DNA from: Enterovibrio baiacu
Lineage (GTDB): Bacteria; Pseudomonadota; Gammaproteobacteria; Enterobacterales; Vibrionaceae
Reading direction: 5' to 3'
Assembly (NCBI RefSeq): GCF_004120195.1
Contig: NZ_SCHN01000005.1
Coordinates: forward strand, 467,800 to 531,799
DNA length: 64,000 nt
Made by a program: the position numbers and the translations under genes. Every line of letters begins with the position of its first letter. Position 1 is the first letter of the stretch. The notes beneath the pieces were generated by a model. That model was not told where the DNA came from. It ran no database searches and worked only from the letters and a program-made list of their open reading frames with translations. Positions 18,928-26,704 of this stretch are shown here, piece by piece.

Positions 18928-19704
18928 TTAAAATTTAAAGGTGTTTGATGATGCTGTCATGTCTGCAGCTGTAACCCCACTGTCTGTCAGTGATTGAACC
19001 TTGATTTGTTCAGTCTGCGGGAAAGCCTTAAACCAGCTAGTGCTTACAGATTTGAGGTTCTCTGGGTTATCACAGTGGAACGTGTACTGCACGTTGAACT
19101 CACCGTGCCCATCTTCACCCTCATGATCATGGTGGTCGTGGTGGTCGTGGTGGTCATGGCCTTTGTGATCATCATGACCGTGGTCGTCATGGCCTTTGTG
19201 ATCATCGTGACCATGGTCGTCATGGCCTTTGTGATCATCATGACCGTGGTCGTCATGGCCTTTGTGATCATCATGACCGTGGTCGTCATGGCCTTTGTGA
19301 TCATCGTGACCGTGGTCGTCATGGCCTTTGTGATCATCATGACCGTGGTCGTCATGATCATCTTCCTTCGATGCGGCCAACGTGTGGCTGATGTTTTTTT
19401 CTTCTAGCGAACAATTTGCGCCACTGTTTACCGCAAACAAAGCATTGGCATCTGCTAAGGCAATAAGCGCTGAATTCAGTGCCGTTGTTTGTTCGTCATT
19501 CTTTGGGGCATGTTCAAAACCCACAACGTCGCTGCCAGGCGCGGCAATTTCGACAAGCAGATCATTGCCGTCTTGAGCAATAACCCACTCAACCAAACCG
19601 TGTTGATGAGCGCTATGCTGGCGGAACTCTGCTGATTCAGCAAAAGCAGTTGAGGATAGGCACAAAGCCACGGCGCTAAGAGTAAATAAAGGGGTAGTAC
19701 GCAT
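18928..19704 (-). CDS. zrgA: His-rich periplasmic zinc protein, ZrgA/DUF2796
   Basis: 258 residues from ATG 19704, which has a GGAGAAATT ribosome site and gives a proper signal peptide (MRTTPLFTLSAVALCLSSTAFA). The upstream in-frame extension has neither. A DUF2796 N-terminal region (HSAHQHGLVEWVIAQDGNDLLVEIAAPGSDVVGFEHAP) is followed by a long His/Asp stretch made of six 11-residue units (HDDHGHDDHKG) and a HDHHDHHDHHDH tail, then a C-terminal domain with a single Cys. The His-rich block should bind several zinc ions in the periplasm. The family is known in Vibrio as part of a zinc-regulated ABC system. The tandem DNA repeat makes its length prone to change. Confidence 0.87.
   Translation of the reverse strand: MRTTPLFTLSAVALCLSSTAFAESAEFRQHSAHQHGLVEWVIAQDGNDLLVEIAAPGSDVVGFEHAPKNDEQTTALNSALIALADANALFAVNSGANCSLEEKNISHTLAASKEDDHDDHGHDDHKGHDDHGHDDHKGHDDHGHDDHKGHDDHGHDDHKGHDDHGHDDHKGHDDHGHDDHKGHDHHDHHDHHDHEGEDGHGEFNVQYTFHCDNPENLKSVSTSWFKAFPQTEQIKVQSLTDSGVTAADMTASSNTFKF
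19158..19355. repeat. Six 33-bp tandem repeats inside zrgA
   Basis: A 33-bp unit, beginning GGCCTTTGTGATCATC on the plus strand, recurs in phase at 19158, 19191, 19224, 19257, 19290 and 19323. Only scattered single-base changes occur. It encodes the 11-residue His/Asp/Gly/Lys unit of ZrgA. The high identity at DNA level suggests recent slippage or unequal exchange. Confidence 0.95.
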
Positions 19705-19732
19705 AATTTCTCCAAAATAAATCGATATAACT

Positions 19733-20023
19733 CTAGATAACATTGAGGAGATTGCGCGGTGGTGAGCGCGCTTTTGCGGTGATGGAAACAATTAGCGGTA
19801 AAGAAACCAGAAACGTGCTTTCACCTGACTCGACAAGCCAAGTCACGGGCGTGGGTAAATCATGACCAAGCACCGCTGGCGAACCTAACACGCAGATGGT
19901 GCAATGCGCATCCGTTTTTAACTCATGATGATGCGAACCTTTATGTTCAGCAACCAACAAACCTTGCCATCCCAATAAGACAACAAGAATCAGTGGTAAT
20001 CCTCTACGAAACAAAAGCAGCAT
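19733..20023 (-). CDS. Small membrane-anchored DUF2946-like protein, first gene of the zinc operon
   Basis: 96 residues from ATG 20023. The longer in-frame version is rejected because it would run through the Zur box. It has an N-terminal hydrophobic helix (LLLFRRGLPLILVVLLGWQGLLVAEH), a His-rich patch (KGSHHHELKTDAHC) with the CTIC pair typical of DUF2946-like proteins, and a second hydrophobic stretch. His and Cys suggest metal binding. It ends 28 bp before zrgA and sits just after the Zur box, so it should be derepressed when zinc is scarce. The exact function is unknown. Confidence 0.7.
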   Translation of the reverse strand: MLLLFRRGLPLILVVLLGWQGLLVAEHKGSHHHELKTDAHCTICVLGSPAVLGHDLPTPVTWLVESGESTFLVSLPLIVSITAKARSPPRNLLNVI

Positions 20024-20048
20024 GACATCACAGGTATATCGGCATGTA

Positions 20049-20067
20049 ATGTTATAATATAACACTC
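20049..20067 (-). promoter_or_regulatory. Zur box
   Basis: AATGTTATAATATAACACT contains the perfect palindrome TGTTATAATATAACA and matches the gammaproteobacterial Zur consensus (GAAATGTTATA-N-TATAACATTTC) over nearly its whole length. It ends 26 bp upstream of the first gene of the zinc operon, where a bound repressor would block transcription when zinc is plentiful. Confidence 0.85.
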
Positions 20068-20164
20068 CATATCCGTCTTGCCTATGCGCGATTTTGTTTG
20101 CCAAGGCCTTGTTCAGACGAATAAAACGCCATTTATCGACAAAAAAACAATATCGCCCTAAAAC

Positions 20165-20198
20165 GCTATAAGCCTCATCATTCGATGAGGCTTATAGC
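20165..20198 (-). terminator. Strong hairpin after the tRNA-tail repeats
   Basis: A perfect 15-bp stem (GCTATAAGCCTCATC and complement) with loop ATTC is followed by GTTTT on the minus strand. It could serve as a backup terminator for the tRNA-Asn transcript and separates it from the zinc operon. Confidence 0.6.
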
Positions 20199-20208
20199 AT
20201 TCAATACT

Positions 20209-20512
20209 GCGACAAATCGCAGCGCGATTTATCCCAAAACGAAAAAAGCCCCGTCTTTCGACGAGGCGTCTAAATCTGGCTCCCCCTGTGAGACTTGACG
20301 GGGCCGCCTAGGCTTGCGACAAAATCGCAGCGCGATTTATCCCAAACGAAAAAAGCCCCGTCTTTCGACGAGACTTCTAAATTTGGCTCCCCCTGCGAGA
20401 CTTGACGGGGCCGCCTAGGCTTGCGACAAAATCGCAGCGCGATTTATCCCAAACGAAAAAAGCCCCGTCTTTCGACGAGGCTTCTAAATTTGGCTCCCCC
20501 TGCAAGACTTGA
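20209..20512 (-). repeat. Three 107-bp direct repeats carrying the tRNA-Asn 3' tail and its terminator
   Basis: Copy 1 is 20209-20315 and copy 2 is 20316-20422. Copy 3 starts at 20423 and merges into the real tRNA gene. Each has a small AATCGC/GCGATT hairpin, a terminator hairpin (AGCCCCGTC-TTTC-GACGAGG) and the last ~22 nt of tRNA-Asn (at 20277-20298, 20384-20405 and 20491-20512). In copies 1 and 2 the tRNA similarity stops and is replaced by a CGGGGCCGCCTAGG stretch. The 107-bp period is exact. The arrangement resembles the repeats behind the tyrT operon of Escherichia coli, or shrunken remains of a tandem tRNA array. Confidence 0.9.
20455..20482 (-). terminator. Terminator of tRNA-Asn
   Basis: Stem AGCCCCGTC / GACGAGGCT (one G-U pair) with loop TTTC and a six-T run on the minus strand starts 8 nt after the tRNA 3' end. 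Near-identical copies recur 107 and 214 bp further on (around 20348-20374 and 20242-20267). Confidence 0.88.
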
Positions 20513-20566
20513 ACTTGCGACATACGGATTAACAGTCCGCCGTTCTACCGACTGAACTAAGGGGGA
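20491..20566 (-). tRNA. tRNA-Asn (anticodon GTT)
   Basis: 76 nt on the minus strand beginning TCCCCCTTAGTTCAGTCGG and ending with an encoded CCA. The acceptor stem TCCCCCT pairs with AGGGGGA. The anticodon loop is CTGTTAA within GGACTGTTAATCC, giving anticodon GTT. The T-arm contains TTCAAGT. It has a sigma-70 promoter upstream and a terminator directly downstream. Confidence 0.97.
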
Positions 20567-20623
20567 ATTGTTTACTCAGGATTTCGCTTTCTTAAAGATT
20601 GCTTTCTCGTGAGAACGAGGTCG

Positions 20624-20652
20624 ATATTAGGCAAAGGGCCGAGAGCATGCAA
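20624..20652 (-). promoter_or_regulatory. Sigma-70 promoter of tRNA-Asn
   Basis: On the minus strand TTGCAT (-35) and TAATAT (-10) are separated by exactly 17 bp, followed by a GC-rich CGACC discriminator as expected for a stringently controlled stable-RNA promoter. Confidence 0.75.
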
Positions 20653-20743
20653 GCACTAATTTGCATTCCGACCCAAAAATCCTATCAAGTGGCGAATTGA
20701 TGAGCTATTTCACGCGATTAGCATGGATTTCACTCAATCAAAC

Positions 20744-21718
20744 TTACTGCCCGGACAGAATTTGCGCCATCGCCCACGTCGTGTTTCTTGCGCTGTGGCC
20801 AAGACTTGGGTGTGTTTTCTCATCATTCAGGTGCTTAACCATATTTTCAACGTGAAAGTAATGAATCGGATCAGGATTATCAATCATCGAGGTCTGGTTC
20901 TCTTTGCCTTCTAGCACGAAAGGCACGTCTCCAAACACCGAACACACGATGCGTCCTTCACTGCCCACAATCTCTACCCTGTCTTCACGCGAGGCCGCGC
21001 CAAAATTCCAATAGCCCGATCCCATGACACCGCTATCAAACAAAAAACTGCCCGAAACCGCGTCTTCCGCTTCGTAGTAACCCTGTTGATTACTGCAAAT
21101 GCCCTTCGCTTGACGAATATCTCCAAACCAACGTTGAAACAGATTCAAACCGTGGCTGGCAAGATCAACAAAATACCCCCCACCAGCTTGTGCGGGATTA
21201 ACGCGCCAGTTTGCTTTTCCAGCCACATCGTCTGGATTTGGCTGACGGTGGTACGTCCAATGGATATGACGCACTTTTCCGATCATGCCTTGATCAATCC
21301 AATCTTTCACCGCATTAAAGCGCGGTAAAGACCGACGGTAATACGCGACAAATATCGGCTGCTTTGCTGCTTCAAACGCGGCAATCATGGCATCGCATTC
21401 TTCAACGCTAACGGCCATAGGCTTTTCCACCACGCAGGGCTTACCCGCACTTGCGACCATCAGGGCATATTCCAAATGACTATCCGGCGGTGTCGCCACG
21501 TAAATCGCATCAATGTTTGGGTCATTGATCAGCGCACTCGCGTCCGTGGTGTAGCGTCTAACACCATGTCGCGCGGCATAGTCTTTTACCTTTTCTTCAG
21601 CGCGCCCCATGACACATTCAAGCGATGAATGCTCAACCTGCCAAAATGCAGGGCCGCTTTTGCGTTCCGTGACGCTGCCACAGCCAATCATGCCCCAGCG
21701 AATGTGTTTGTGTTCCAT
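20744..21718 (-). CDS. Gfo/Idh/MocA-family oxidoreductase
   Basis: 324 residues. The N-terminal Rossmann fold begins IRWGMIGCGSVTERKSGPAF (GxGxxx nucleotide-binding loop). The EKP motif follows in CVVEKPMAVSVEECDAMI, and the substrate-domain motif GGGYFVDLASHGLNLFQRWFG carries the likely catalytic His. These enzymes oxidise or reduce sugars, inositols or anhydrosugars with NAD(P). It is transcribed alone after the tRNA region, so the substrate is not indicated. It is a different subfamily from the Gfo/Idh protein at 56.8 kb. Confidence 0.85.
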   Translation of the reverse strand: MEHKHIRWGMIGCGSVTERKSGPAFWQVEHSSLECVMGRAEEKVKDYAARHGVRRYTTDASALINDPNIDAIYVATPPDSHLEYALMVASAGKPCVVEKPMAVSVEECDAMIAAFEAAKQPIFVAYYRRSLPRFNAVKDWIDQGMIGKVRHIHWTYHRQPNPDDVAGKANWRVNPAQAGGGYFVDLASHGLNLFQRWFGDIRQAKGICSNQQGYYEAEDAVSGSFLFDSGVMGSGYWNFGAASREDRVEIVGSEGRIVCSVFGDVPFVLEGKENQTSMIDNPDPIHYFHVENMVKHLNDEKTHPSLGHSARNTTWAMAQILSGQ

Positions 21719-22007
21719 TTGTTCCCCTCAATTGTTGCAATATTTCTCACTAATGATCATATATCCGCCTTTTAGGCCTTGCTAACGTGATCTCGATGAG
21801 TGATGCATAAAACGATGACGCCATTGTCTCTATATTGAGAACATAAATATTTAAGTAATTCCTTATACTCATCGGGTCGTAGTTTCATTTTCGACTGACA
21901 AACAGTCAGCGCTGTGCAGGGATTTGCACGTCCGTATGAGCGGAAGCGATAAACATGGATTTGGAAAATGAAAAGTTAATCCAAGTATTCATTTATCGAG
22001 GTTGTTG

Positions 22008-22667
22008 ATGTCGTACTCACCCAACCGCAATAAAGTTATCCTGCAATCAATAGTACAATTTTTTGTTCTTGCAGTGCTCGTATCGCTACCTATTTTAATT
22101 GTTCGTACCGATGTCCTTATCCTAAAAAATGGATTATCCGAGCGTTCACTTACAGAATACAGTGAGCAGATTCTGCTCGCCGCGACAGTGTATTGCTATT
22201 TATTTGTCGCTTATGCTCAGCCCGCATGCCGGCGGTTTATGGCTCTGGTGTCTGGCTTTTTTGCCGTACTGCTCATTCGTGAACTCGATTTGTTCTTTGA
22301 TGAAGCCATCTCTCATGGTTTTTGGGTTTACCCTGCTACTTTCGTTGCTGCCTCTGCATTGATTTATGCACTAAGCAACCGTGAGGAGACCATGAAAGGC
22401 TTTAATGCCTTTGTGTCTCACAAAGAGTTTCCTCTGCTCAGTTTTGGGTTGGTGCTACTTTTGGTATTTTCTCGCCTCTTTGGTATGGGTTCGCTCTGGG
22501 AAGATGCGCTGGGGGACGGGTATGTTCGCGTGGTCAAAAATATGGTCGAAGAAGGCACAGAGTTGATGGCATATTTCATCATCCTCTATTCTTCTGCACG
22601 CTATGTATTGTCCATACACCGTACACAACGCGAATTGCCGCAAGGTGCCAGGCCCTGTGAACAGTGA
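22008..22667 (+). CDS. Integral membrane protein of unknown function
   Basis: 219 residues from ATG 22008, preceded by GAGG at the right spacing; the two upstream TTG codons are not needed. About six hydrophobic segments are visible. A conserved-looking acidic motif MVEEGTELMAYFIILYSSARYV is near the C-terminus, and another (IRELDLFFDEAISHGFW) is in the middle. I do not recognise a family with a known function. It ends shortly before a strong terminator. Confidence 0.7.
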   Translation: MSYSPNRNKVILQSIVQFFVLAVLVSLPILIVRTDVLILKNGLSERSLTEYSEQILLAATVYCYLFVAYAQPACRRFMALVSGFFAVLLIRELDLFFDEAISHGFWVYPATFVAASALIYALSNREETMKGFNAFVSHKEFPLLSFGLVLLLVFSRLFGMGSLWEDALGDGYVRVVKNMVEEGTELMAYFIILYSSARYVLSIHRTQRELPQGARPCEQ

Positions 22668-22689
22668 AGAAGAATAAACCGATAAGAAG

Positions 22690-22712
22690 CCACCCTTTCG
22701 GGTGGTTTTTTT
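22690..22712 (+). terminator. Rho-independent terminator
   Basis: Stem CCACCC/GGGTGG with loop TTTC and seven T, 23 bp after the membrane protein gene. Confidence 0.9.
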
Positions 22713-22840
22713 GTGCGTGTTATGTGGTTTACCAACGGTCAGCGCGAACCAAATACAACCAAGTCCCAGATATAGAACGATCAGGTACAACCTCGAATTT
22801 TTATACTCACATACCGCACATCGAATTCAGGGAGTGAAGT

Positions 22841-23449
22841 ATGAGTAAGATGTCGATGCTTCCTTTCATCTTCTTCAGCCTTGCTGCGTGTTCGGATGAA
22901 CCCGTCACTTTAACCTCTGGCGCGTGTCCCTCTGAAAGCAACTATTCCCAAGCGTTTCTGAAAAGTGATTTCTATGCTGGCTGGAAACGGCTGCACAGCA
23001 ATGGGACAAAACATGCTAACTGCAAGGCCGCCATGCGTTATTTTTCTCGTGGCGTAAACCAAGGCGCCGTGTTTGAGCTCTCAGCGCTCTATCTTGATTA
23101 TTGTGATGACGGTAGCCACATTTTGCCGCTGGCCAACAGCAGCATTTACACCGGTAAAAAACAAGAGAACGGCATTGATTACGATGAATTCAAGTGGGTG
23201 CTTGATCTTGCTCTTTGCGACAGCCCTATTGAACAATATGCCCTTGGCAACATGTTAATCAAAGGGTTCATTACCGACAAAGACATTCAAAAAGGCATTT
23301 ATTTCCTAAGCCTCTCTGCCCATCAAGAATATGTTCACGCCCAAGTGTCACTGGCGCAAGCATTGGTTCATGAAGGTGAAACGGACGTTGCGGCACTTTG
23401 GCTAGAAAAAGCCAAAGTAAACGGTGCACATGTGTTTTCAACGAAGTGA
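22841..23449 (+). CDS. Lipoprotein with Sel1-like (TPR-type) repeats
   Basis: 202 residues. The short N-terminus MSKMSMLPFIFFSLAAC contains a lipobox (LAAC), giving a predicted lipidated Cys. The mature part has several Cys residues that may form disulfides. Sel1-like helical repeats include EQYALGNMLIKGFITDKDIQKGIYFLSLSA and AQVSLAQALVHEGETDVAALWLEKA. Such repeats usually mediate protein contacts. A good GGAG ribosome site precedes the ATG. No partner is suggested by the neighbours. Confidence 0.75.
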   Translation: MSKMSMLPFIFFSLAACSDEPVTLTSGACPSESNYSQAFLKSDFYAGWKRLHSNGTKHANCKAAMRYFSRGVNQGAVFELSALYLDYCDDGSHILPLANSSIYTGKKQENGIDYDEFKWVLDLALCDSPIEQYALGNMLIKGFITDKDIQKGIYFLSLSAHQEYVHAQVSLAQALVHEGETDVAALWLEKAKVNGAHVFSTK

Positions 23450-23574
23450 GCGCCAATCGAACATTCATCGACGGCTTGAGGTGGGAATTTGCATGAATTT
23501 ACACTTTGTTTGCTACTCATTTTCATTCATCACACGTAAAGTTACTTTATTGATGCAAGAAAACAGAGCGATAG

Positions 23575-25500
23575 ATGCAAAACGATCTTCCCCTATTTTT
23601 AGCTGGCCCTATTCTTCGAAGAATCACTGCCAATGAAATTTGCCTGTGGGCGATCACATCGCGTCCTTTGGACGCAACCTTTCAGCTTTACGCATCTTCA
23701 GACACTTCCCCGTTTTATACATCGCCGTTCGCTGAACAACCGCGGGTTGAGCTTGGGGAGCACTGCCATGTCGTCATGGCGGCCTTTACGGATACGCAAG
23801 CCTTTCCAACTAACGTGCCTCTCGAGTACGACATCATCGAGAGTGCGACGTCTTTGCTTCAGGACGTCGAAGGGCTGGTCTACGACAACGAAACGCGCCC
23901 TAACTTCGTCATTTCAACGCAAGCGGATTACATCGCACATGGTTCATGCCGTCATCCTCACCACCCTTGTGAAGATGCCCTTGTTGCTTTAGACAATAAA
24001 AACAATGGCCTTGATGTCAGTGCGCGCGCTGATCTCCTCATCATGAGTGGTGATCAAATTTATGCTGATGACGTATGCGGACCATTGATGCTAGCCATTC
24101 GCCAGACCATCACCTTGCTCGGTATGCGCGATCAAACATTTGAAGATGCACCAATATCAGCATGTAGCGACCTCGCCGACACCTCGATGCTCTATCAACG
24201 CGATGCGCTGCTTCCTCGTTCAACCATCAATCATGGCCTATTCAAACGGCTTTTTAAGGCAGAGCCTGAACCAGTTTTCAGCTCCCGCACCACCAATAAT
24301 CACCTCATCAGTTTTAACGAATTCATCGCGATGTACATGCTGGTTTGGTCGCCGTCCCTATGGGCATTTATCACTTTGCCAGAAAACGATGAATTTCCGT
24401 CCTTGACGACAGATGAGCGAAAACGCTGGGACGACGAAAAATCCGAACTCAAGACATTCTGCGCAGGACTTTCACAAGTTCGACGCCTGATGGCCCACAT
24501 TCCGACCTACATGATTTTTGATGATCATGACATCACAGACGACTTCAACCTGACCGTGGGTTGGGAGCGCGCGATTTACGAATCACCCTTTGCGCACGCC
24601 ATTATCAATAATGGCATGCTGGGGTATTTCTTTTGTCAGGGTTGGGGGAATAATCCCGCGGCATTTTCATCATCATTTTGGCAAACCATCACGCGGTTTA
24701 CTGCAACGCCAAACAACGCACATTTGAGTGACGTCATTACGTTGTTCCAGCATTTTGAACAGTGGCATTACACCATTCCGACGTCTCCCAAAGTGGTCGT
24801 CATTGATACACGCACACGGCGCTGGCGCTCAGAGTCGAGCAATAACAAGCCGTCAGGCTTGATGGATTGGGAGTCCTTGATGGATTTTCAACAAGACGTG
24901 TTTAACAATGATGCCGTTGTTGTTGTATCCCCCGCCCCCATGTTTGGTGTGAAATTCATTGAAACCATGCAGCGCATCGTGACATTTTGCGGTCAACCGC
25001 TTGCGACGGATTCCGAAAACTGGATGGCGCATCCGGGCTCCGCCAATGCCCTTTTGAACATCTTCAAACACCCCAAAACACCTAAGAACTTCGTTATTCT
25101 GTCTGGCGATGTGCATTACTCATTCGCGTATGACATTCGCCTGCGTTTTCGTAAAGGAAGCCCGAGAATTTGGCAAATTACGGGCAGCGGATTTAGAAAC
25201 CAATTTCCAGAGCCCTATTTGTCGATTTTCGAGTGGTTTGACCGCAAATTGTTTTGGCCTGAATCGCCCCTAAACGTGTTTACACGCCGCAAACGCATGC
25301 GAATCGAACGCCGTTGCCCAGACAATGGCAGCAACCAATTTTTGCTTAATCGAAGTGCGATTGGCGAAGTTCACCTACACGCTGATGGGTCACCATCGCG
25401 CATTGGGTTGCTCACAGGCCGAGGGGAGGAAATCGCCTTTTTGCCAAGAGAAGACGAACAAGAAAGCGTGTCCGCAGAGGCTGATCGTCAACACCCTTAA
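23575..25500 (+). CDS. PhoD-like metallophosphoesterase, cytoplasmic
   Basis: 641 residues without a signal peptide. Metallophosphatase blocks in order: GSCR (~123), SGDQIYADD (~157), FDDHDITDDF (~315) and SGDVHYSFAYD (~508). These match the PhoD-like phosphatase core, where Asp/His residues bind the metal cluster. An N-terminal beta-sandwich-like region precedes it. Classical PhoD enzymes are Tat-exported phosphodiesterases. This one lacks the export signal and so probably acts in the cytosol on an unknown phosphoester. It stands alone. Confidence 0.8.
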   Translation: MQNDLPLFLAGPILRRITANEICLWAITSRPLDATFQLYASSDTSPFYTSPFAEQPRVELGEHCHVVMAAFTDTQAFPTNVPLEYDIIESATSLLQDVEGLVYDNETRPNFVISTQADYIAHGSCRHPHHPCEDALVALDNKNNGLDVSARADLLIMSGDQIYADDVCGPLMLAIRQTITLLGMRDQTFEDAPISACSDLADTSMLYQRDALLPRSTINHGLFKRLFKAEPEPVFSSRTTNNHLISFNEFIAMYMLVWSPSLWAFITLPENDEFPSLTTDERKRWDDEKSELKTFCAGLSQVRRLMAHIPTYMIFDDHDITDDFNLTVGWERAIYESPFAHAIINNGMLGYFFCQGWGNNPAAFSSSFWQTITRFTATPNNAHLSDVITLFQHFEQWHYTIPTSPKVVVIDTRTRRWRSESSNNKPSGLMDWESLMDFQQDVFNNDAVVVVSPAPMFGVKFIETMQRIVTFCGQPLATDSENWMAHPGSANALLNIFKHPKTPKNFVILSGDVHYSFAYDIRLRFRKGSPRIWQITGSGFRNQFPEPYLSIFEWFDRKLFWPESPLNVFTRRKRMRIERRCPDNGSNQFLLNRSAIGEVHLHADGSPSRIGLLTGRGEEIAFLPREDEQESVSAEADRQHP

Positions 25501-25634
25501 CTCAGACAACGCGCTGACGAGCGAGGCAGGCAATACATAAAATTGCCGTGATTCGGCGAGGCAGGATTGACTTGATGACGAGGCTGCGAAATACTCCGCA
25601 ACCTTAATTTTTGCTACACGCTACAGGTGCCGAT

Positions 25635-25904
25635 ATGTCACGCCAACTGCAATACACTTATAAAGGCGAAACCAAAGTCATTACGTTTTCTTATCAACAG
25701 CACCGTTCTGCACACGAAGCAGCGGCTGAAGCAGAAGGAATTGATTTGACTGACTTCCTGAAAATGGAGCTTCAGTTGGAAATGGTGGCGGATACTAAAG
25801 CGGTACGAAACCACCGTGACAGCTACTTCAACAAGCTAGGTTTTGGCCGTATTCTTCTGCTGAAAAAAGAAGCAGCATCTATCAAAGATAAACGCCAATC
25901 TTAA
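25635..25904 (+). CDS. DUF2960 small conserved protein
   Basis: 89 residues from ATG 25635, chosen over a TTG 24 bp upstream. The sequence (RQLQYTYKGETKVITFSYQQHRS, EAEGIDLTDFLKMELQLEMV) matches my recollection of DUF2960, a family found in Vibrionaceae and relatives. It is cytoplasmic with a charged C-terminus. Its function is unknown and the neighbours give no hint. Confidence 0.65.
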   Translation: MSRQLQYTYKGETKVITFSYQQHRSAHEAAAEAEGIDLTDFLKMELQLEMVADTKAVRNHRDSYFNKLGFGRILLLKKEAASIKDKRQS

Positions 25905-26203
25905 GAAATAACGGCATTCGCCCCTGAAACAACGCCATTGTTTCATCACCTCAAGGTGCAGCCTCAACAAGAATCGAACCCACTGATCTCCCGTTGAATC
26001 TGCATCTTGCTGTTATTTGCGTTTATCACGTTTCACTTTCAAGAAAACCTCTCCATCCCTTTTGCCGAATACTAGAATCCTTCTCATTTTCTCCCTATTC
26101 TCAGATTAGCGAAGTTATTTCCGCAGACCGAAACGGGTAGAACACGCCAAGGCAATATCGCCTAGCCCAAAGGGCATTGGCAGAATCTTTTAAAGGAGAT
26201 GTT
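25905..26203. other. Intergenic stretch with a small hairpin
   Basis: About 300 bp without a gene. An 8-bp perfect stem TGAAACAA/TTGTTTCA (25925-25945) lies shortly after the DUF2960 stop but has no T-run. The region also carries the promoter of the next gene. Confidence 0.5.
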
Positions 26204-26440
26204 ATGTTAGGCGAAAATCACGCACTGATGTTTGAGTTCCCAGAATACAAAGACAAAATCCATGAAATGAAAATGGCTGACGACGTCTTCGGTGCAAAAG
26301 TCGATGAGTACCACGATCTTGACCACAAAATCCGAGGCCTAGAATCTGGCAATGTGCCAACGGACGATGCGACATTCCGCAGTTTGAAAATGCGCCGCGC
26401 TCAACTGAAAGACGAGATTTACTCGCAACTCACTCAATAG
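26204..26440 (+). CDS. YdcH/DUF465-family small protein
   Basis: 78 residues from ATG 26204 behind a strong AAAGGAG site; a longer start at 26177 has no support. The sequence is mostly charged alpha-helix with the DUF465 pattern (EFPEYKDKIHEMKMADDVFGAKVDEYHDLDHKIRGLE, LKMRRAQLKDEIY), likely a helical hairpin. The family is widespread and uncharacterised. A hairpin follows the stop. Confidence 0.82.
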   Translation: MLGENHALMFEFPEYKDKIHEMKMADDVFGAKVDEYHDLDHKIRGLESGNVPTDDATFRSLKMRRAQLKDEIYSQLTQ

Positions 26441-26453
26441 TGAGTGTTTATCC

Positions 26454-26481
26454 TTGCACCATTTCCTGATAAATGGTGCAA
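26454..26481 (+). terminator. Hairpin after the YdcH-like gene, probable terminator
   Basis: A perfect 11-bp stem TTGCACCATTT/AAATGGTGCAA lies 14 bp after the stop. The following GTTATTCC is only a poor T-run. Confidence 0.55.
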
Positions 26482-26704
26482 GTTATTCCTCCTGTCCCCT
26501 TGTTCACTTCCCGCTCCCTGTGATTTCTTGCGCCTAAACCCATGAAAAAGGTGGCATCTCTATCTACGCTTAACGAACGTCATTTCGACTTTCTATACAA
26601 TCGACTCAACAATGATACAAAGTTTGTGCAATGGGTTGGGTACGCTAGATAACCACAAAAACAATAAGTTGATTACACCGTTTATGCGCAAGGAAGTTCT
26701 ACCA

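Noticed and set aside
18994..19407. Plus-strand reading frame of hydrophobic MAFVIIM repeats across the zrgA region
   Set aside because: It is the antisense shadow of the His-rich 33-bp repeats. The minus strand has a signal peptide, ribosome site, Zur box and a known family.
20209..20512. CRISPR-like array (regularly spaced repeats)
   Set aside because: The repeats are 107-bp direct tandem units made of tRNA tail and terminator with no variable spacers, and no cas genes are present.
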